Below are positions 55,568 through 64,000 of a DNA stretch of 64,000 nucleotides, one piece after another. Position 1 is the first letter of the stretch. Each line of letters begins with the position of its first letter. The notes beneath the pieces were generated by a model that saw only the letters and a list, made by a program, of their open reading frames with translations, was not told the DNA's origin and did no database searches. Origin of the DNA: Lysobacter sp. S4-A87 (GTDB lineage Bacteria; Pseudomonadota; Gammaproteobacteria; Xanthomonadales; Xanthomonadaceae); the NCBI RefSeq assembly GCF_022637455.1, contig NZ_CP093341.1:992001-1056000 (forward strand), written 5' to 3'. A program made the position numbers and the translations under genes.

Positions 55568-56698
55568 CTAGTCGCCCATCTGCTTTTGCATGTGCTCCCA
55601 GCGCTCCTGAGCATCGATCGTGCGCTCGGCGGTGAGGCGCGCCTCGAGGCGTTCCAGGCCGATTTCCTCGCCGGTATCGACGCAGTAACCGTAGTCGCCC
55701 GAATCGACGCGCTTGAGCGTGCTGTCGATCTTGCTGATCAGCTTTCGGTAACGGTCGCGGGTGCGAAGCTCCAGCGAGTTCTCGGTCTCGCGGGTCGCGC
55801 GCTCGGCTTCGTCGCCGACATCACGCACTTCGTCCTTGAGGTTCTCGATGGTCTGCTTGGATTCCTCGACCAGATCCGTGCGCCAACGCAGCAGGCGCTG
55901 ACGGAAATACTCGAGCTGGAGCGGATTCATGTACTCCTCGTCGGTCGCCGGGCGATAGCCCGTCGGGACGATGGGGCGTCCGCTGGATTCATCGGTGGTG
56001 TACGGCACGACCTTGACCTTGCCTTTCGGCGCAGGGGCCTGCGGCTTGGCGACGACGGCGACGGCTACCTTGCCGGTCGGACGTGGAGCGGTTTTGGTCG
56101 CTGGGATACTGGCGGCCGCCGCTTTCGCAGGCGCCTTGTTGGATGCGGATTGCGTCACTGGATTCTTGGCAACTTGAGGCTTGCTTACGGCCGGTTCCAC
56201 CGATGCTGACTTGGTGGCCGGACGCGGTGCGGGTTTCTTGACGACGACGGGCTTGCTCTCCGGCTTGGCGGCGGGCTTGCCCTCGTTACGGGGGAGGGCC
56301 TTGCTCGGCGCGGGCTTGGCCGGAGCGGCCTGCTTCGCGGGAGCTTGCTTTACTGCTGCCGTCTTGACGGCTGCCGGCTTGGTGGCCGGCTTCACGGGCG
56401 CCGCCTTCCTGGCGACCGGCTTCTTGGCCGGTACCGCCTTCTTGGCGACGGGTTTCCTGGCGACGGCCGCCTTCTTGACGGGCGCCTTCTTGGCGACCAC
56501 GGCCTTCTTGGCGACCGGCTTCTTCACCGGGGCCGCCTTCTTGGCGACCGGCTTCTTGCTGGCGACCTTCTTGGCGGCCGGCTTCTTGGCTACCGCCTTT
56601 TTCGCTGCGGGTTTGCTGGACACAGCCTTCTTTGCGGCCGGCTTGACGGTCTTCTTGACGGCCTTGGCGGCCTTCTTCGCGGTTTTTTTCACTGCCAC
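55568..56698 (-). CDS. DksA-family RNA polymerase-binding protein with histone-H1-like N-terminal tail
   Basis: 376 residues. The first about 230 are Lys/Ala/Pro-rich repeats (KKPVAKKA-type units), like histone H1 or AlgP. The rest is DksA: coiled coil about 260-325, acidic tip D296-x-x-E299 (Asp71-x-x-Asp74 in E. coli), [13 protein letters not shown] and [16 protein letters not shown]. Only one of four zinc cysteines remains (Cys339); the others are Thr342, Thr360 and Ala363. This resembles zinc-independent DksA2-type proteins. It should enter the RNA polymerase secondary channel and act with ppGpp, while the basic tail could bind DNA or RNA. Transcribed away from yidD, with 282 nt between them. 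Confidence 0.88.
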   Translation of the reverse strand: MAVKKTAKKAAKAVKKTVKPAAKKAVSSKPAAKKAVAKKPAAKKVASKKPVAKKAAPVKKPVAKKAVVAKKAPVKKAAVARKPVAKKAVPAKKPVARKAAPVKPATKPAAVKTAAVKQAPAKQAAPAKPAPSKALPRNEGKPAAKPESKPVVVKKPAPRPATKSASVEPAVSKPQVAKNPVTQSASNKAPAKAAAASIPATKTAPRPTGKVAVAVVAKPQAPAPKGKVKVVPYTTDESSGRPIVPTGYRPATDEEYMNPLQLEYFRQRLLRWRTDLVEESKQTIENLKDEVRDVGDEAERATRETENSLELRTRDRYRKLISKIDSTLKRVDSGDYGYCVDTGEEIGLERLEARLTAERTIDAQERWEHMQKQMGD

Positions 56699-56735
56699 GA
56701 GCGACTTGTCCTTCTGTTCCCCTGAGGACCTCCGA

Positions 56736-56749
56736 ACCTGGGTTCGAAG
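56736..56749. repeat. 14-bp palindrome upstream of the DksA-like gene
   Basis: CGAACCTGGGTTCG, about 40 nt before the start codon on the minus strand; could be an operator or a leader hairpin. Confidence 0.4.
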
Positions 56750-56896
56750 GCTGAATTAAGGCCAGCGTGCTAAGGCCACAGCATGCCCGACTTTGCATCA
56801 CGGCGTACAAGTGCCGGAATGCCGGTACGGAGCCATACATCGTGCCGGTTCCGCACGGTTCAAGCGATCCGCTGCGGATCGTCCGAACCGGAAGCC

Positions 56897-56924
56897 TTGT
56901 GACGGGAAAGCGCGCTGTTATACC
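56897..56924 (+). promoter_or_regulatory. Probable promoter of the yidD-dihydroorotase unit
   Basis: TTGTGA (56897-56902) and TATACC (56919-56924) with 16-nt spacing, about 57 nt before the yidD start. Confidence 0.5.
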
Positions 56925-56980
56925 CTGCCCCGGCACCTGCGGCAACCGCACATTCAAGTGCTTGACCGCATTAAGGAATC

Positions 56981-57226
56981 GTGATCGACCGCCTCCTCAT
57001 TGCCATGCTTCGCGGCTACAAGCGCTGGATCAGTCCACTGCTCGGGCCGCGTTGTCGTTTCCATCCCACCTGCTCGGAATACGCCATGCAGGCGGTCGCC
57101 CGTTTTGGTGCCCTCAAGGGCAGCTGGCTGGCCGTCCGGCGGATCCTGCGCTGCCATCCCCTGCACCCCGGCGGGCACGATCCGGTGCCAGAGCCCCTCC
57201 ACGGAAAGCACACATGTCGACACTGA
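56981..57226 (+). CDS. yidD: Membrane protein insertion efficiency factor YidD
   Basis: 81-residue small amphipathic, membrane-associated protein that assists YidC-dependent insertion. The family core is complete: [53 protein letters not shown]. It starts with GTG, preceded by AAGGAAT. It is separated from its usual rnpA-yidC neighbours. Its last 13 nt overlap the dihydroorotase gene. Confidence 0.95.
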   Translation: MIDRLLIAMLRGYKRWISPLLGPRCRFHPTCSEYAMQAVARFGALKGSWLAVRRILRCHPLHPGGHDPVPEPLHGKHTCRH

Positions 57227-58557
57227 TCGTCAACGCCCGCCTGGTCAACGAAGGCCGGGAATTCGACGGCGACCTGCGCATCGAAGCCGGCCGCATCGCC
57301 CAGATCGGCAGCGGCCTGTCCGCCCGCGACGGCGAAACGGTGGTCGATGCCGGCGGGCGCCGGCTGCTGCCTGGCATGATCGATGACCAGGTGCACTTCC
57401 GCGAGCCGGGCCTGGAGTACAAGGCCGACATCGCCACCGAGTCGGCCGCGGCCGTGGCCGGCGGCCTGACCACCTTCATGGACATGCCCAACACCAACCC
57501 GCCCACGCTCGACGCGGCGGCGCTGGAGAACAAGTACCAGCGCGCCACCGGCCGCGCCTGGGGCAACTTCGGCTTCTACATGGGCGCGAGCAACGACAAC
57601 CTCGCCGCGATCCAGTCGCTCGACCCGCGCACCGCGCCGGGCATCAAGGTGTTCATGGGCGCATCCACCGGCAACATGCTGGTCGACAACCCCGACATCC
57701 TGGACGGGATCTTCCGCGACGCACCGACACCGATCATCACGCACTGCGAAGACACGCCGATGATCGACGCCGAGATGGCCCGCTACAAGGCCAAGTACGG
57801 CGACGACATCCCCGCGGCCTGCCATCCCGACATCCGCTCGCGCGAAGCGTGCATGAAGTCGACGCAGCTGGCGCTGTCGCTGGCGAAGAAGCACAACTCG
57901 CGCCTGCACGTGCTGCACATCAGCACCGCCGACGAGCTGGCCCTGTTCGAACGTGGCCCGCTGCTGCGCGGCGACGGCACGCGCAAGCGCATCACGGCCG
58001 AAACCTGCATCCATTTCCTGCGCTTCGACCGCGCCGACTACGAGCGCCTGGGCAACCTGATCAAGTGCAACCCGGCGATCAAGGACGCCAGCGACCGTGA
58101 GGCCCTGATCCAGGCGCTGGTCGATGATGTCATCGACGTGCTCGCCACCGACCACGCACCGCACACGCTGGAGGAGAAGGCGCGTCCCTACGCGTCCGCG
58201 CCGAGCGGCCTGCCGCTGGTGCAGTACGCGCTCAATGCCGCGCTGGAGCTGGTCCACGAAGGCCGCCTGACCACAGCCCAGGTCGTGCAGAAGTTCGCCC
58301 ATGCACCGGCGCAGCTGTTCGACGTCCAGGGCCGCGGCTTCCTGCGCGAAGGCTACGCGGCCGACCTGGTGCTGATCGACGACACGCCGTTCACCGTGCA
58401 GCGCGAGGACGTGCTGTCGAAGTGCGGCTGGTCGCCGTTCGAGGGCACCACCTTCCATTCGCGCATTGCCTCGACCTGGGTCAACGGCGAGCTGGTCTGG
58501 GACGGTCGGCGCCTGGTCGGCACGCCGCAGGGCCAGCGCCTGGCCTTCGATAGATGA
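57214..58557 (+). CDS. pyrC: Dihydroorotase, [10 protein letters not shown] subtype
   Basis: 447-residue amidohydrolase that closes carbamoyl aspartate to dihydroorotate in pyrimidine synthesis. The metal motif reads [10 protein letters not shown], so Gln replaces the first His of the usual HxH. This variant is typical of a subgroup seen in xanthomonads and Bacteroidetes. FMDMPNTNP, the bridging-lysine region [30 protein letters not shown] and the catalytic [12 protein letters not shown] are conserved. The end overlaps the M23 peptidase start by 4 nt. Assignment to dihydroorotase rather than another cyclic amidase rests on overall motif agreement. Confidence 0.88.
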   Translation: MSTLIVNARLVNEGREFDGDLRIEAGRIAQIGSGLSARDGETVVDAGGRRLLPGMIDDQVHFREPGLEYKADIATESAAAVAGGLTTFMDMPNTNPPTLDAAALENKYQRATGRAWGNFGFYMGASNDNLAAIQSLDPRTAPGIKVFMGASTGNMLVDNPDILDGIFRDAPTPIITHCEDTPMIDAEMARYKAKYGDDIPAACHPDIRSREACMKSTQLALSLAKKHNSRLHVLHISTADELALFERGPLLRGDGTRKRITAETCIHFLRFDRADYERLGNLIKCNPAIKDASDREALIQALVDDVIDVLATDHAPHTLEEKARPYASAPSGLPLVQYALNAALELVHEGRLTTAQVVQKFAHAPAQLFDVQGRGFLREGYAADLVLIDDTPFTVQREDVLSKCGWSPFEGTTFHSRIASTWVNGELVWDGRRLVGTPQGQRLAFDR

Positions 58558-59432
58558 GATTGCGCATCGCGGCAGTGCTGGCGCTCCAGGTCCTGGCGCT
58601 GTCCGGTGCAGCAAGCGCGCGGCAGGCGCCCGATTCGCAGGTGCAGGGCCAGCGGTTCCATGCCGCGTTCCTCCCGACCAGCGTGCCACAGGGGTCGCTG
58701 GTGATCGGCCTGGCCGCGCCCGACGCCATCGTCGAATACGACGGCCGGCGCCTGCGCGTTTCGCCTGATGGCACCTTCGCGTTTGGCGTCGGTCGCGACG
58801 CCAAGGGCCCGCTCTCGGTGAAGATCACCGATGCCGACGGCAACGCGGTGGTCAACGCCATCGCCGTTTCCGCGCGCGACTGGCCGGTGGAGAACATCAA
58901 CGGCGTACCGCCCAAGACCGTCGATCCACCGCCGGAGATCGCCGCGCGCATCGAACGCGAGCAGGCGCAGGTCACCGCCGCGCGCGTGCGCGACGACGAC
59001 CGCGACGACTATGCGCAGTCATTCATCTGGCCGGTGCAGGGCCGCATCAGCGGGCGCTTCGGCAACCAGCGCGTCTACAACGGCACGCCCAAGTCACCGC
59101 ATTCGGGAATGGACATCGCCGCGCCCAGCGGCACGCCGATCAAGGCCCCCGCCGCGGGCGTGGTGACGTTCGCCGCGCCGGACCTGTACCTCACCGGCGG
59201 CACGCTGCTGATCGACCACGGCCACGGCGTCAGTTCGAACTTCCTGCACCTGTCGCGGATCGACGTGAAGGTCGGCGACCGCGTCCAGCAGGGCCAGGTG
59301 ATCGGCAAGGTCGGGGCCACCGGTCGTGCCACCGGGCCGCACCTGCACTGGGGCATGAACTGGTTCGACGTGCGCATGGATCCGCTGCTGGTACTCGAGC
59401 ACGGCAACGGTTCGACCGCCGCAGCGAAGTGA
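58554..59432 (+). CDS. Secreted M23 (LytM-type) zinc metallopeptidase
   Basis: 292 residues. Signal peptide about 1-22 (AAVLALQVLALSGAASA), then a beta-rich N-terminal domain (about 30-110), a charged linker, and the LytM domain (about 160-280). Zinc ligands are the His and Asp of SPHSGMDIAAPSGTPI and the second His of GPHLHWGMNWF; NFLHLSRIDVKVGD supplies the catalytic His. Both HxH and HxxxD are intact, so it is likely an active periplasmic peptidoglycan endopeptidase. Coupled by 4-nt overlap to the dihydroorotase. Confidence 0.92.
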   Translation: MRLRIAAVLALQVLALSGAASARQAPDSQVQGQRFHAAFLPTSVPQGSLVIGLAAPDAIVEYDGRRLRVSPDGTFAFGVGRDAKGPLSVKITDADGNAVVNAIAVSARDWPVENINGVPPKTVDPPPEIAARIEREQAQVTAARVRDDDRDDYAQSFIWPVQGRISGRFGNQRVYNGTPKSPHSGMDIAAPSGTPIKAPAAGVVTFAAPDLYLTGGTLLIDHGHGVSSNFLHLSRIDVKVGDRVQQGQVIGKVGATGRATGPHLHWGMNWFDVRMDPLLVLEHGNGSTAAAK

Positions 59433-59444
59433 CCTGCTGCCGCG

Positions 59445-61127
59445 TCAGACCGTCTCCGCTGTCGCGCGCAGGCGCGAGGCGGTGTAGCCGGTGACGCGAT
59501 CCCGCCCCGTTTCCTTGCTCGCATACAGCGCCGCGTCGGCGCGCTCGAGCAGCTTCTCCACGCTCTCGCCGTGATGCAGCTCGGCAACGCCGAGACTGAG
59601 CGTGGCCGGGAACAGGCGGCCGTCGATCGATAGCGGCCGGCAGTTGACCGAAACGCGCAGGTTCTCGGCCACGCCGAGTGCCTCGCGCAACTGCGTGTCC
59701 GGCAGCACCACCAGGATCTCGTCACCGCCGAAGCGGCCGAACATGTCGTAGGTGCGCAGCCGGTTGCGCGTGCGCAGCGAGATGATGCGCAAGGTCTGGT
59801 CGCCGATGCGGTGGCCGTGCTCGTCGTTGATGCGCTTGAAATGATCGACGTCGAAGAACACCACCGACAGCGGCCGGCGACCGCGCTGCGCCGACTCGAC
59901 CAGCGCCTCCAGTCGTTCCTCGATCGCCGAGCGCGTCAACGCGCCGGTCAGCACGTCATAGGTCGCCAGGCGGCTGGCGTGGTCGCGGTCGCGGCGCAGC
60001 TGGTGCATGTGGTCGGTCAGGCCGATCGTCAGCACCAGCCCACCCAGTGCAAAGCCAATCGGCAGCGCGTACTCCAGCCACTCCGGATTGCGCCAGCCGC
60101 CGAGCAGCTCGCCCATGCGCAGGATCACCAGCACCACCATCGGCGACCACGACAGCAGCATGAAGTAGGCCTCGCGCTGGCGCTGGAAGCAGCCGACGAC
60201 GCTGGCGACGAACATGATCGCCGCCGATACCAGGAGCACCAGGTTGCCGGTCAGCGCGATCGCGCTGGCGGCACTGGCGACCGTGGCTAGCATCAGGATC
60301 AACAGCACGGCATTGCAGCCATGCAGGACCTTCATCAACCGCGGTTGCCGTTCCGGCAGGCTCAGGTAGAAGGCCAGGAAGCTGTTGCTGGCCAGCACCG
60401 TCAACATGCCGAACATGCGTCCCACGCGCGGGTCGTAGCCGATCAGGTCGGCCAGCCAGGGCAGGATCCGCAGTTCGCCGCCAATGCAGGCCTGGTACAG
60501 CGCCTGGGCGAACATCGCCATGAACAGGTAGACATAGCTGCGCTCGCCGATGCCGATCCAGAAGCCGAAGGCGAGCATCGCCAGCACCAGCAGCGTGCCC
60601 AGCACGAGTGTGCGCAGGGCGACGTGGCTCAGGTCGTGGCGGTGGACGTCCGTCAGCGATTCGATGGCCACCGGCATCGGTGACGGGCTGAGCATGTGCA
60701 CGCGCAGGTAGATCTGCTCGCCCGTCGCCAGACCTTGCGGCAGCGGCACGACCAGCGCGCGCGTGGACACGGTGCGGTCGGCAACCGATCCGATCAGTCC
60801 GCGGCGTACCGGCATGGCTTCGCCGGGTCGCCAGACTTCGACCTGGTTGAGGTGGGGAAAGCGCAGGACCAGGTTGGGTGCGTCGGCCGGGGCCACCGCC
60901 TCGCGCGCGGTCAGTCGCCACCAGCGCGGCTGCGACGAGGTTTCGAATACCGACTGGCCTTCGACCTGGGCGAATTCGCCATCAAGCTCGCCTGCCAGCA
61001 CCTGCACCGGAAGTGGATCGCCATCCAGTCGCGCCACGTCGAAATGCTGCGCCGACACGGAGGTCGCCACCAGCATTCCCAACACGGCAACTGCAGCTTG
61101 CCACCACCGACGCGCGGGTTTCCCCAT
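59445..61127 (-). CDS. 7TMR-DISM membrane diguanylate cyclase with RxxD inhibitory site
   Basis: 560 residues: signal peptide (about 1-26), periplasmic 7TMR-DISM domain (30-160), seven membrane helices (about 170-375), GGDEF domain (about 385-545). The active-site motif is RFGGDEI (Gly467-Ile471). Arg458-x-x-Asp461 lies exactly five residues upstream, the allosteric c-di-GMP inhibitory site. ATG 61127 is preferred; the frame extends to a TTG at 61169 without support. It converges on the M23 gene with a 12-nt gap. Confidence 0.92.
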   Translation of the reverse strand: MGKPARRWWQAAVAVLGMLVATSVSAQHFDVARLDGDPLPVQVLAGELDGEFAQVEGQSVFETSSQPRWWRLTAREAVAPADAPNLVLRFPHLNQVEVWRPGEAMPVRRGLIGSVADRTVSTRALVVPLPQGLATGEQIYLRVHMLSPSPMPVAIESLTDVHRHDLSHVALRTLVLGTLLVLAMLAFGFWIGIGERSYVYLFMAMFAQALYQACIGGELRILPWLADLIGYDPRVGRMFGMLTVLASNSFLAFYLSLPERQPRLMKVLHGCNAVLLILMLATVASAASAIALTGNLVLLVSAAIMFVASVVGCFQRQREAYFMLLSWSPMVVLVILRMGELLGGWRNPEWLEYALPIGFALGGLVLTIGLTDHMHQLRRDRDHASRLATYDVLTGALTRSAIEERLEALVESAQRGRRPLSVVFFDVDHFKRINDEHGHRIGDQTLRIISLRTRNRLRTYDMFGRFGGDEILVVLPDTQLREALGVAENLRVSVNCRPLSIDGRLFPATLSLGVAELHHGESVEKLLERADAALYASKETGRDRVTGYTASRLRATAETV

Positions 61128-61262
61128 GATCCGGACCGGCCCCCTGGTTACGCAGTCAGCATAGCCCAAGTGAGACGGCCGTCGCGAAACCGCCCGGCGG
61201 AGCGGGCGCGCCTATCGTCGAATAAGGGCCATCCTGCGACCCTTCACAGCGGGGCCCGGGCG

Positions 61263-62240
61263 TTACGCCTGGGCGCCCTGGCCGCTGACCCGTGCCACCG
61301 CGTCGTGCGCGTGGAGGCTCTCGAAATGGGCCACTTCGGCGTCGAAATGCTCGATCCGCGGGTCGGCCGACAAGGCGGCGGCGACGCGGCGGGCGGCGTC
61401 TTCGCAGAACATCAGGTTCTCGGCGTTGAGGCGGGCAAAGGCCTGCTCGTCTTCACGCTTGACCGCGGTCTGCACGGGCGTGCCGAGCGCCTGCTCGAGG
61501 GCGTCGATCAGCGCCGCCAGCGGCAGTTCGTCGAAGGCCGGGCGCAGCTCGACGCGGACGTCGGCGCGGCTGCGCTGGGCATGCGGGGTCGCGGCCAGGC
61601 CGCGTTCCGATGCCAGCCACTCGCCGACGACGGCATTCGACAGCGGTCGCGCACCGGCGAAATCCTCGGCGAAGCGATCGGCATTGAGCTGGCGCGACAG
61701 CGCGGCGGAGGCCGGGCACGTGCTTGAGTACTCAACCGCGAAACGCAGGGCCAGGCGCAGGTGCCCTTCACGCAGGCTCGCGTCGATCTCGACCGGGTAG
61801 CGCTTCCAGCCGGCGTTGTCGCTGGCCAGCGCCTTGCGCAGCAGCAGCTGTTCGTAGCGGACCACCAGGCGCGCGGCGCTGGAGATGCCGCCCTGGTTGT
61901 CGATCAGCGTCTGCAGCACGCGGCGCAGGCCGGCCGGGGTGACCGTCTCGCTGGCGAAGGCGTTCTGCAGCTGCAGGTACATGCGCGACATGTGGATGCC
62001 GCGGGCGTTGGCGTCCTTGAGGTCGACGGAGACGTCGACCGAGGCGGCAACGGTCATGGTGTCGCCGTCGGCCGAGGTCACGCGCAGCGGCAGGGCGATG
62101 TTGGACATGCCAACCCAGTCGAGCGGTCGCGCCGCGGCGGCGGCGTCGAAGGCGACATCGGGGAGACGGCGCGGGGTTTGCGGGATCGTGGTCACGGCAA
62201 GGGATATGGGGTTGGCGCCGGGGGGCGCAAGCCGGGCCAT
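61263..62240 (-). CDS. folE2: GTP cyclohydrolase I, FolE2 type
   Basis: About 325-residue T-fold enzyme making dihydroneopterin triphosphate from GTP for folate and, in many bacteria, queuosine. Hallmarks: the start IPQTPRRLPDVAF, DWVGMSNIALP, ARGIHMSRMYLQL, the metal-cysteine region VEYSSTCPASAALSRQ and AENLMFCEDAARRVAAAL. FolE2 can use metals other than zinc and is often important under zinc limitation. The start is uncertain: ATG 62240 is used, but GTG 62195 would give the family-typical VTTIPQTP start. Confidence 0.94.
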   Translation of the reverse strand: MARLAPPGANPISLAVTTIPQTPRRLPDVAFDAAAAARPLDWVGMSNIALPLRVTSADGDTMTVAASVDVSVDLKDANARGIHMSRMYLQLQNAFASETVTPAGLRRVLQTLIDNQGGISSAARLVVRYEQLLLRKALASDNAGWKRYPVEIDASLREGHLRLALRFAVEYSSTCPASAALSRQLNADRFAEDFAGARPLSNAVVGEWLASERGLAATPHAQRSRADVRVELRPAFDELPLAALIDALEQALGTPVQTAVKREDEQAFARLNAENLMFCEDAARRVAAALSADPRIEHFDAEVAHFESLHAHDAVARVSGQGAQA

Positions 62241-62324
62241 TGTAGCGGGCACCCGTGACCGCCCTGCGGCGAGGCCTGCAACAGTCAGTTGCGGCGTCGC
62301 CGCTGGGATCGTGCCGGGCTGGCC

Positions 62325-63098
62325 TCAGTTGCCCCGCGCACCGCGCCATCCGGTCAGCAGCGCGCTCCAGGGCGGCAATGGCAGCGTCGCATCGCCCCGG
62401 CGCAGTCGCTGCCGGGCCAGGGCCGACCACAGCCGGCGCGGCCGCGTGGCTGCGCTTGCCGTCGGCCAGGTCCGCAGCAGCTCGGCCGCCCAGGCGTGGG
62501 CCACCGACAGGCCCTCGGTACGGGCCAGTGTCGCCAGCGGCGCAGCCGATTCGCCGACGTGCGCCAGGCGTGAATACAGCAGCCCCGCAGTAACAAGGCG
62601 CTCGGCCGGATCAGCAAGCTCTGTCGCGGCGGCGGTTGCATCCGGCACGTCCGCGCCGCCGAACAGCACTGCCTCGATGCGGGCCGCGGCCTGCGCGAAC
62701 GTCTGCAGCGACGCATAGGCGTCTTCCAGGTCACGCGGGCGCTCACGGCTTTCGCGCAGCGCCGGCAAGGCTGCCGCCAGCGTCTTCCACGGCGCCGGCA
62801 GCTTCTGCAGGGCGATGCCCAGCGGATGGCGGCGTGCGCCTTGCGACCAGCCGTGCAGCTCTTCGCTCCACCACGCCAGCTTGGCCTCGCCCGGACGCGC
62901 ATCGCTGCCGCCCCACGCCGCATCGGTCAGTTCCTGCAGCAGCGTCGCCCAGGCCAGCGCGATGTCGCGCTGCGCCTGCGGCACGAACACCTGCACCACG
63001 GCCCACTCGGGCCAGCGCGCGCGGAACTTGTCGAGAAAACTGTCCAGCGCGTCGCTGCTGCCGCCGTCGGCAACGGCCACGGGCAACGGCTCGCTCAT
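62325..63098 (-). CDS. Squalene/phytoene synthase-like protein lacking catalytic aspartates
   Basis: 257 residues with the overall helical pattern of the squalene/phytoene synthase family (ALAWATLLQELTDAAWG, EAKLAWWSEELHGW, LLYSRLAHVGESA). The first DDxxD diphosphate-binding motif is replaced (ELTDA) and no second DxGxDD is found. Such degenerate members include the mitochondrial complex I assembly factor NDUFAF6, so an assembly or scaffold role is more plausible than isoprenoid synthesis. ATG 63098 overlaps the stop of the upstream phosphatase gene by 4 nt. Confidence 0.75.
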   Translation of the reverse strand: MSEPLPVAVADGGSSDALDSFLDKFRARWPEWAVVQVFVPQAQRDIALAWATLLQELTDAAWGGSDARPGEAKLAWWSEELHGWSQGARRHPLGIALQKLPAPWKTLAAALPALRESRERPRDLEDAYASLQTFAQAAARIEAVLFGGADVPDATAAATELADPAERLVTAGLLYSRLAHVGESAAPLATLARTEGLSVAHAWAAELLRTWPTASAATRPRRLWSALARQRLRRGDATLPLPPWSALLTGWRGARGN

Positions 63099-63784
63099 CG
63101 CGGCACCGGCCACGTGGCGGCAACCACCAGCTCGGCCGGGGTTTCGATCATGACGTCACCCAGCCATGCCGCCGGGTCGTCGCCGTCGAGGCGATAACCC
63201 CACAGCGCGACCACCGACGGCATGCCGGCGGCGCGTGCCGCCTGGATGTCGCGCTCGTCGTCGCCGACATAGATGCACTGCGTCGGTTCGATGCCGATGC
63301 GCTCGGCGGCGACGGTCAGCGGCAACGGGTCAGGCTTGCGCCGCGTCAGGGTGTCGCCACCGATCAGCACCGCGCAACGCTGCTCCCAGCCCAGTACCGG
63401 CATCAGCTGGCGGGCCAGGTATTCGGGCTTGTTGGTGACGATGCCCCAGGTACTGCCGGCCGCTTCCAATGCCGCCAGCATCGCGTCGACGCCGTCGAAC
63501 AGCCGGCCGTGGCGACCGAGCTCGCGCTCGTAGTGGTCGAGGAATTCCGGGATCCAGCTTTCGCGCTGCGGCTCGTCGACCTGCGGGAATGCCGCCGCGA
63601 CCATGGCGCGCGCGCCCTTGGACACATGCGGGCGCAGTTCGTCGAGCGGCATCGACGGCTGCCCGCGCGCAGCGCGCATCGCATCGATCGCAGCGACCAT
63701 GTCCGGCGCGCTGTCGAGCAGGGTGCCATCGAGGTCGAACAGGACGGCGCGGGGGAACTGCGGGGTGTGTGCGTTTGCGGGCAT
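63095..63784 (-). CDS. HAD phosphatase, Gph/MupP type
   Basis: 229-residue HAD hydrolase with nucleophile motif VLFDLDGTLLDSAPDM, motif II VTNKPE, lysine and motif III in RRKPDPLP, and motif IV YVGDDERDIQAARAAGM. Relatives are phosphoglycolate phosphatases, or MupP, which dephosphorylates N-acetylmuramic acid 6-phosphate in cell-wall recycling. The neighbouring ubiG matches the pseudomonad ubiG-mupP arrangement and favours MupP, but sequence alone does not decide. Confidence 0.88.
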   Translation of the reverse strand: MPANAHTPQFPRAVLFDLDGTLLDSAPDMVAAIDAMRAARGQPSMPLDELRPHVSKGARAMVAAAFPQVDEPQRESWIPEFLDHYERELGRHGRLFDGVDAMLAALEAAGSTWGIVTNKPEYLARQLMPVLGWEQRCAVLIGGDTLTRRKPDPLPLTVAAERIGIEPTQCIYVGDDERDIQAARAAGMPSVVALWGYRLDGDDPAAWLGDVMIETPAELVVAATWPVPR

Positions 63785-63790
63785 GGCGCG

Positions 63791-64000
63791 TCAGGCCTCC
63801 GGCTTCAACGCGCACGCCAGGTAGTTGACGTCGGTGCGGCCGATCACGCGGGCGCTGTTGCGCCACGGCTCGTACATCAGCCCGCTGACATCTTCCAGCT
63901 GCATCCCTGCGTCGCGCAGCCACGCGCCCAGCTCCGACGGCTTGATGAAGTCGCGGTACTGGTGGGTGCCGCGCGGCAATACGCGGGCGACGTATTCGGC
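63791..64000 (-). CDS. ubiG: 3-demethylubiquinone-9 3-O-methyltransferase UbiG, C-terminal part (cut by window edge)
   Basis: The last 69 residues of an S-adenosylmethionine-dependent methyltransferase of ubiquinone synthesis, open at base 64000. [20 protein letters not shown] and the ending [14 protein letters not shown] match the UbiG C-terminus (GTHxxxxFIKPxEL...DVNYM). The SAM-binding domain lies outside the window. It is 6 nt upstream of the gph/mupP gene and probably co-transcribed with it. Confidence 0.88.
   Translation of the reverse strand, partial: AEYVARVLPRGTHQYRDFIKPSELGAWLRDAGMQLEDVSGLMYEPWRNSARVIGRTDVNYLACALKPEA

Overview
The window is high-GC, densely packed gammaproteobacterial chromosome, most probably from the Xanthomonadaceae/Lysobacteraceae (Lysobacter- or Luteimonas-like). 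The main evidence is the arginine pathway through N-acetylcitrulline (acetylornithine carbamoyltransferase, acetylcitrulline deacetylase and a fused N-acetylglutamate synthase/kinase), a LexA operator of the TTAG-N6-TACTA type, and the order lexA-recA-recX-alaS-csrA-tRNA. Nothing marks it as plasmid, prophage or island: there are no integrases, transposases or CRISPR arrays. Almost every gene is a recognisable core gene. High GC produces many very long antisense open frames, which are left out.

Layout. 1-3.2 kb: edge of a phosphopantetheinyl transferase, then a two-gene nucleotide-sugar dehydrogenase/epimerase pair for a surface polysaccharide precursor. 3.2-10 kb, read leftward: pncC, lexA, recA, recX, alaS, csrA, tRNA-Ser(GCT), tRNA-Arg(ACG), a block that largely matches the enterobacterial arrangement. 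10-13 kb: a TonB-dependent receptor. 13-19 kb: mutS, then a large membrane-anchored double-AAA+ protein whose C-terminus looks like a class-I release factor (RF2) without its catalytic domain. 19-24 kb: catalase under a probable OxyR site, a DUF937 protein, a HiPIP electron carrier and the methionine-salvage genes mtnB-mtnD-mtnC. 24-26 kb: a YdeI-family protein and a secreted metallophosphoesterase. 26-34 kb: a complete compact histidine operon (hisGDCBHAFIE) led by a TrpR/YerC-like regulator with an AT-rich inverted repeat in front of it.

34-41 kb: a 7TM GGDEF protein, an aromatic amino acid (histidine) ammonia-lyase, hisS, tRNA-Pro(CGG) and a hexose-6-phosphate mutarotase. 41-51.5 kb: one leftward arginine/proline transcription unit, argF'-argG-argE'-argAB-GNAT-argC-argH-proB-proA, preceded by a leader with mutually exclusive hairpins, a terminator and a short arginine-containing leader ORF. 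51.5-64 kb: glycine-zipper-related lipoprotein-like gene, cysS, sufE, an MFS transporter, a DksA paralogue with a histone-H1-like tail, yidD, dihydroorotase, an M23 peptidase, a second 7TM GGDEF protein, folE2, a catalytically degenerate squalene-synthase-like protein, a gph/mupP phosphatase and the end of ubiG.

The most unusual element is the AAA+/release-factor fusion at 15.7-19.0 kb. Next are the candidate arg attenuator, the DksA paralogue lacking three of four zinc cysteines, and the insertion-bearing ammonia-lyase. REP-like palindromes of two families occur between genes, including inside the mtn and arg transcription units.
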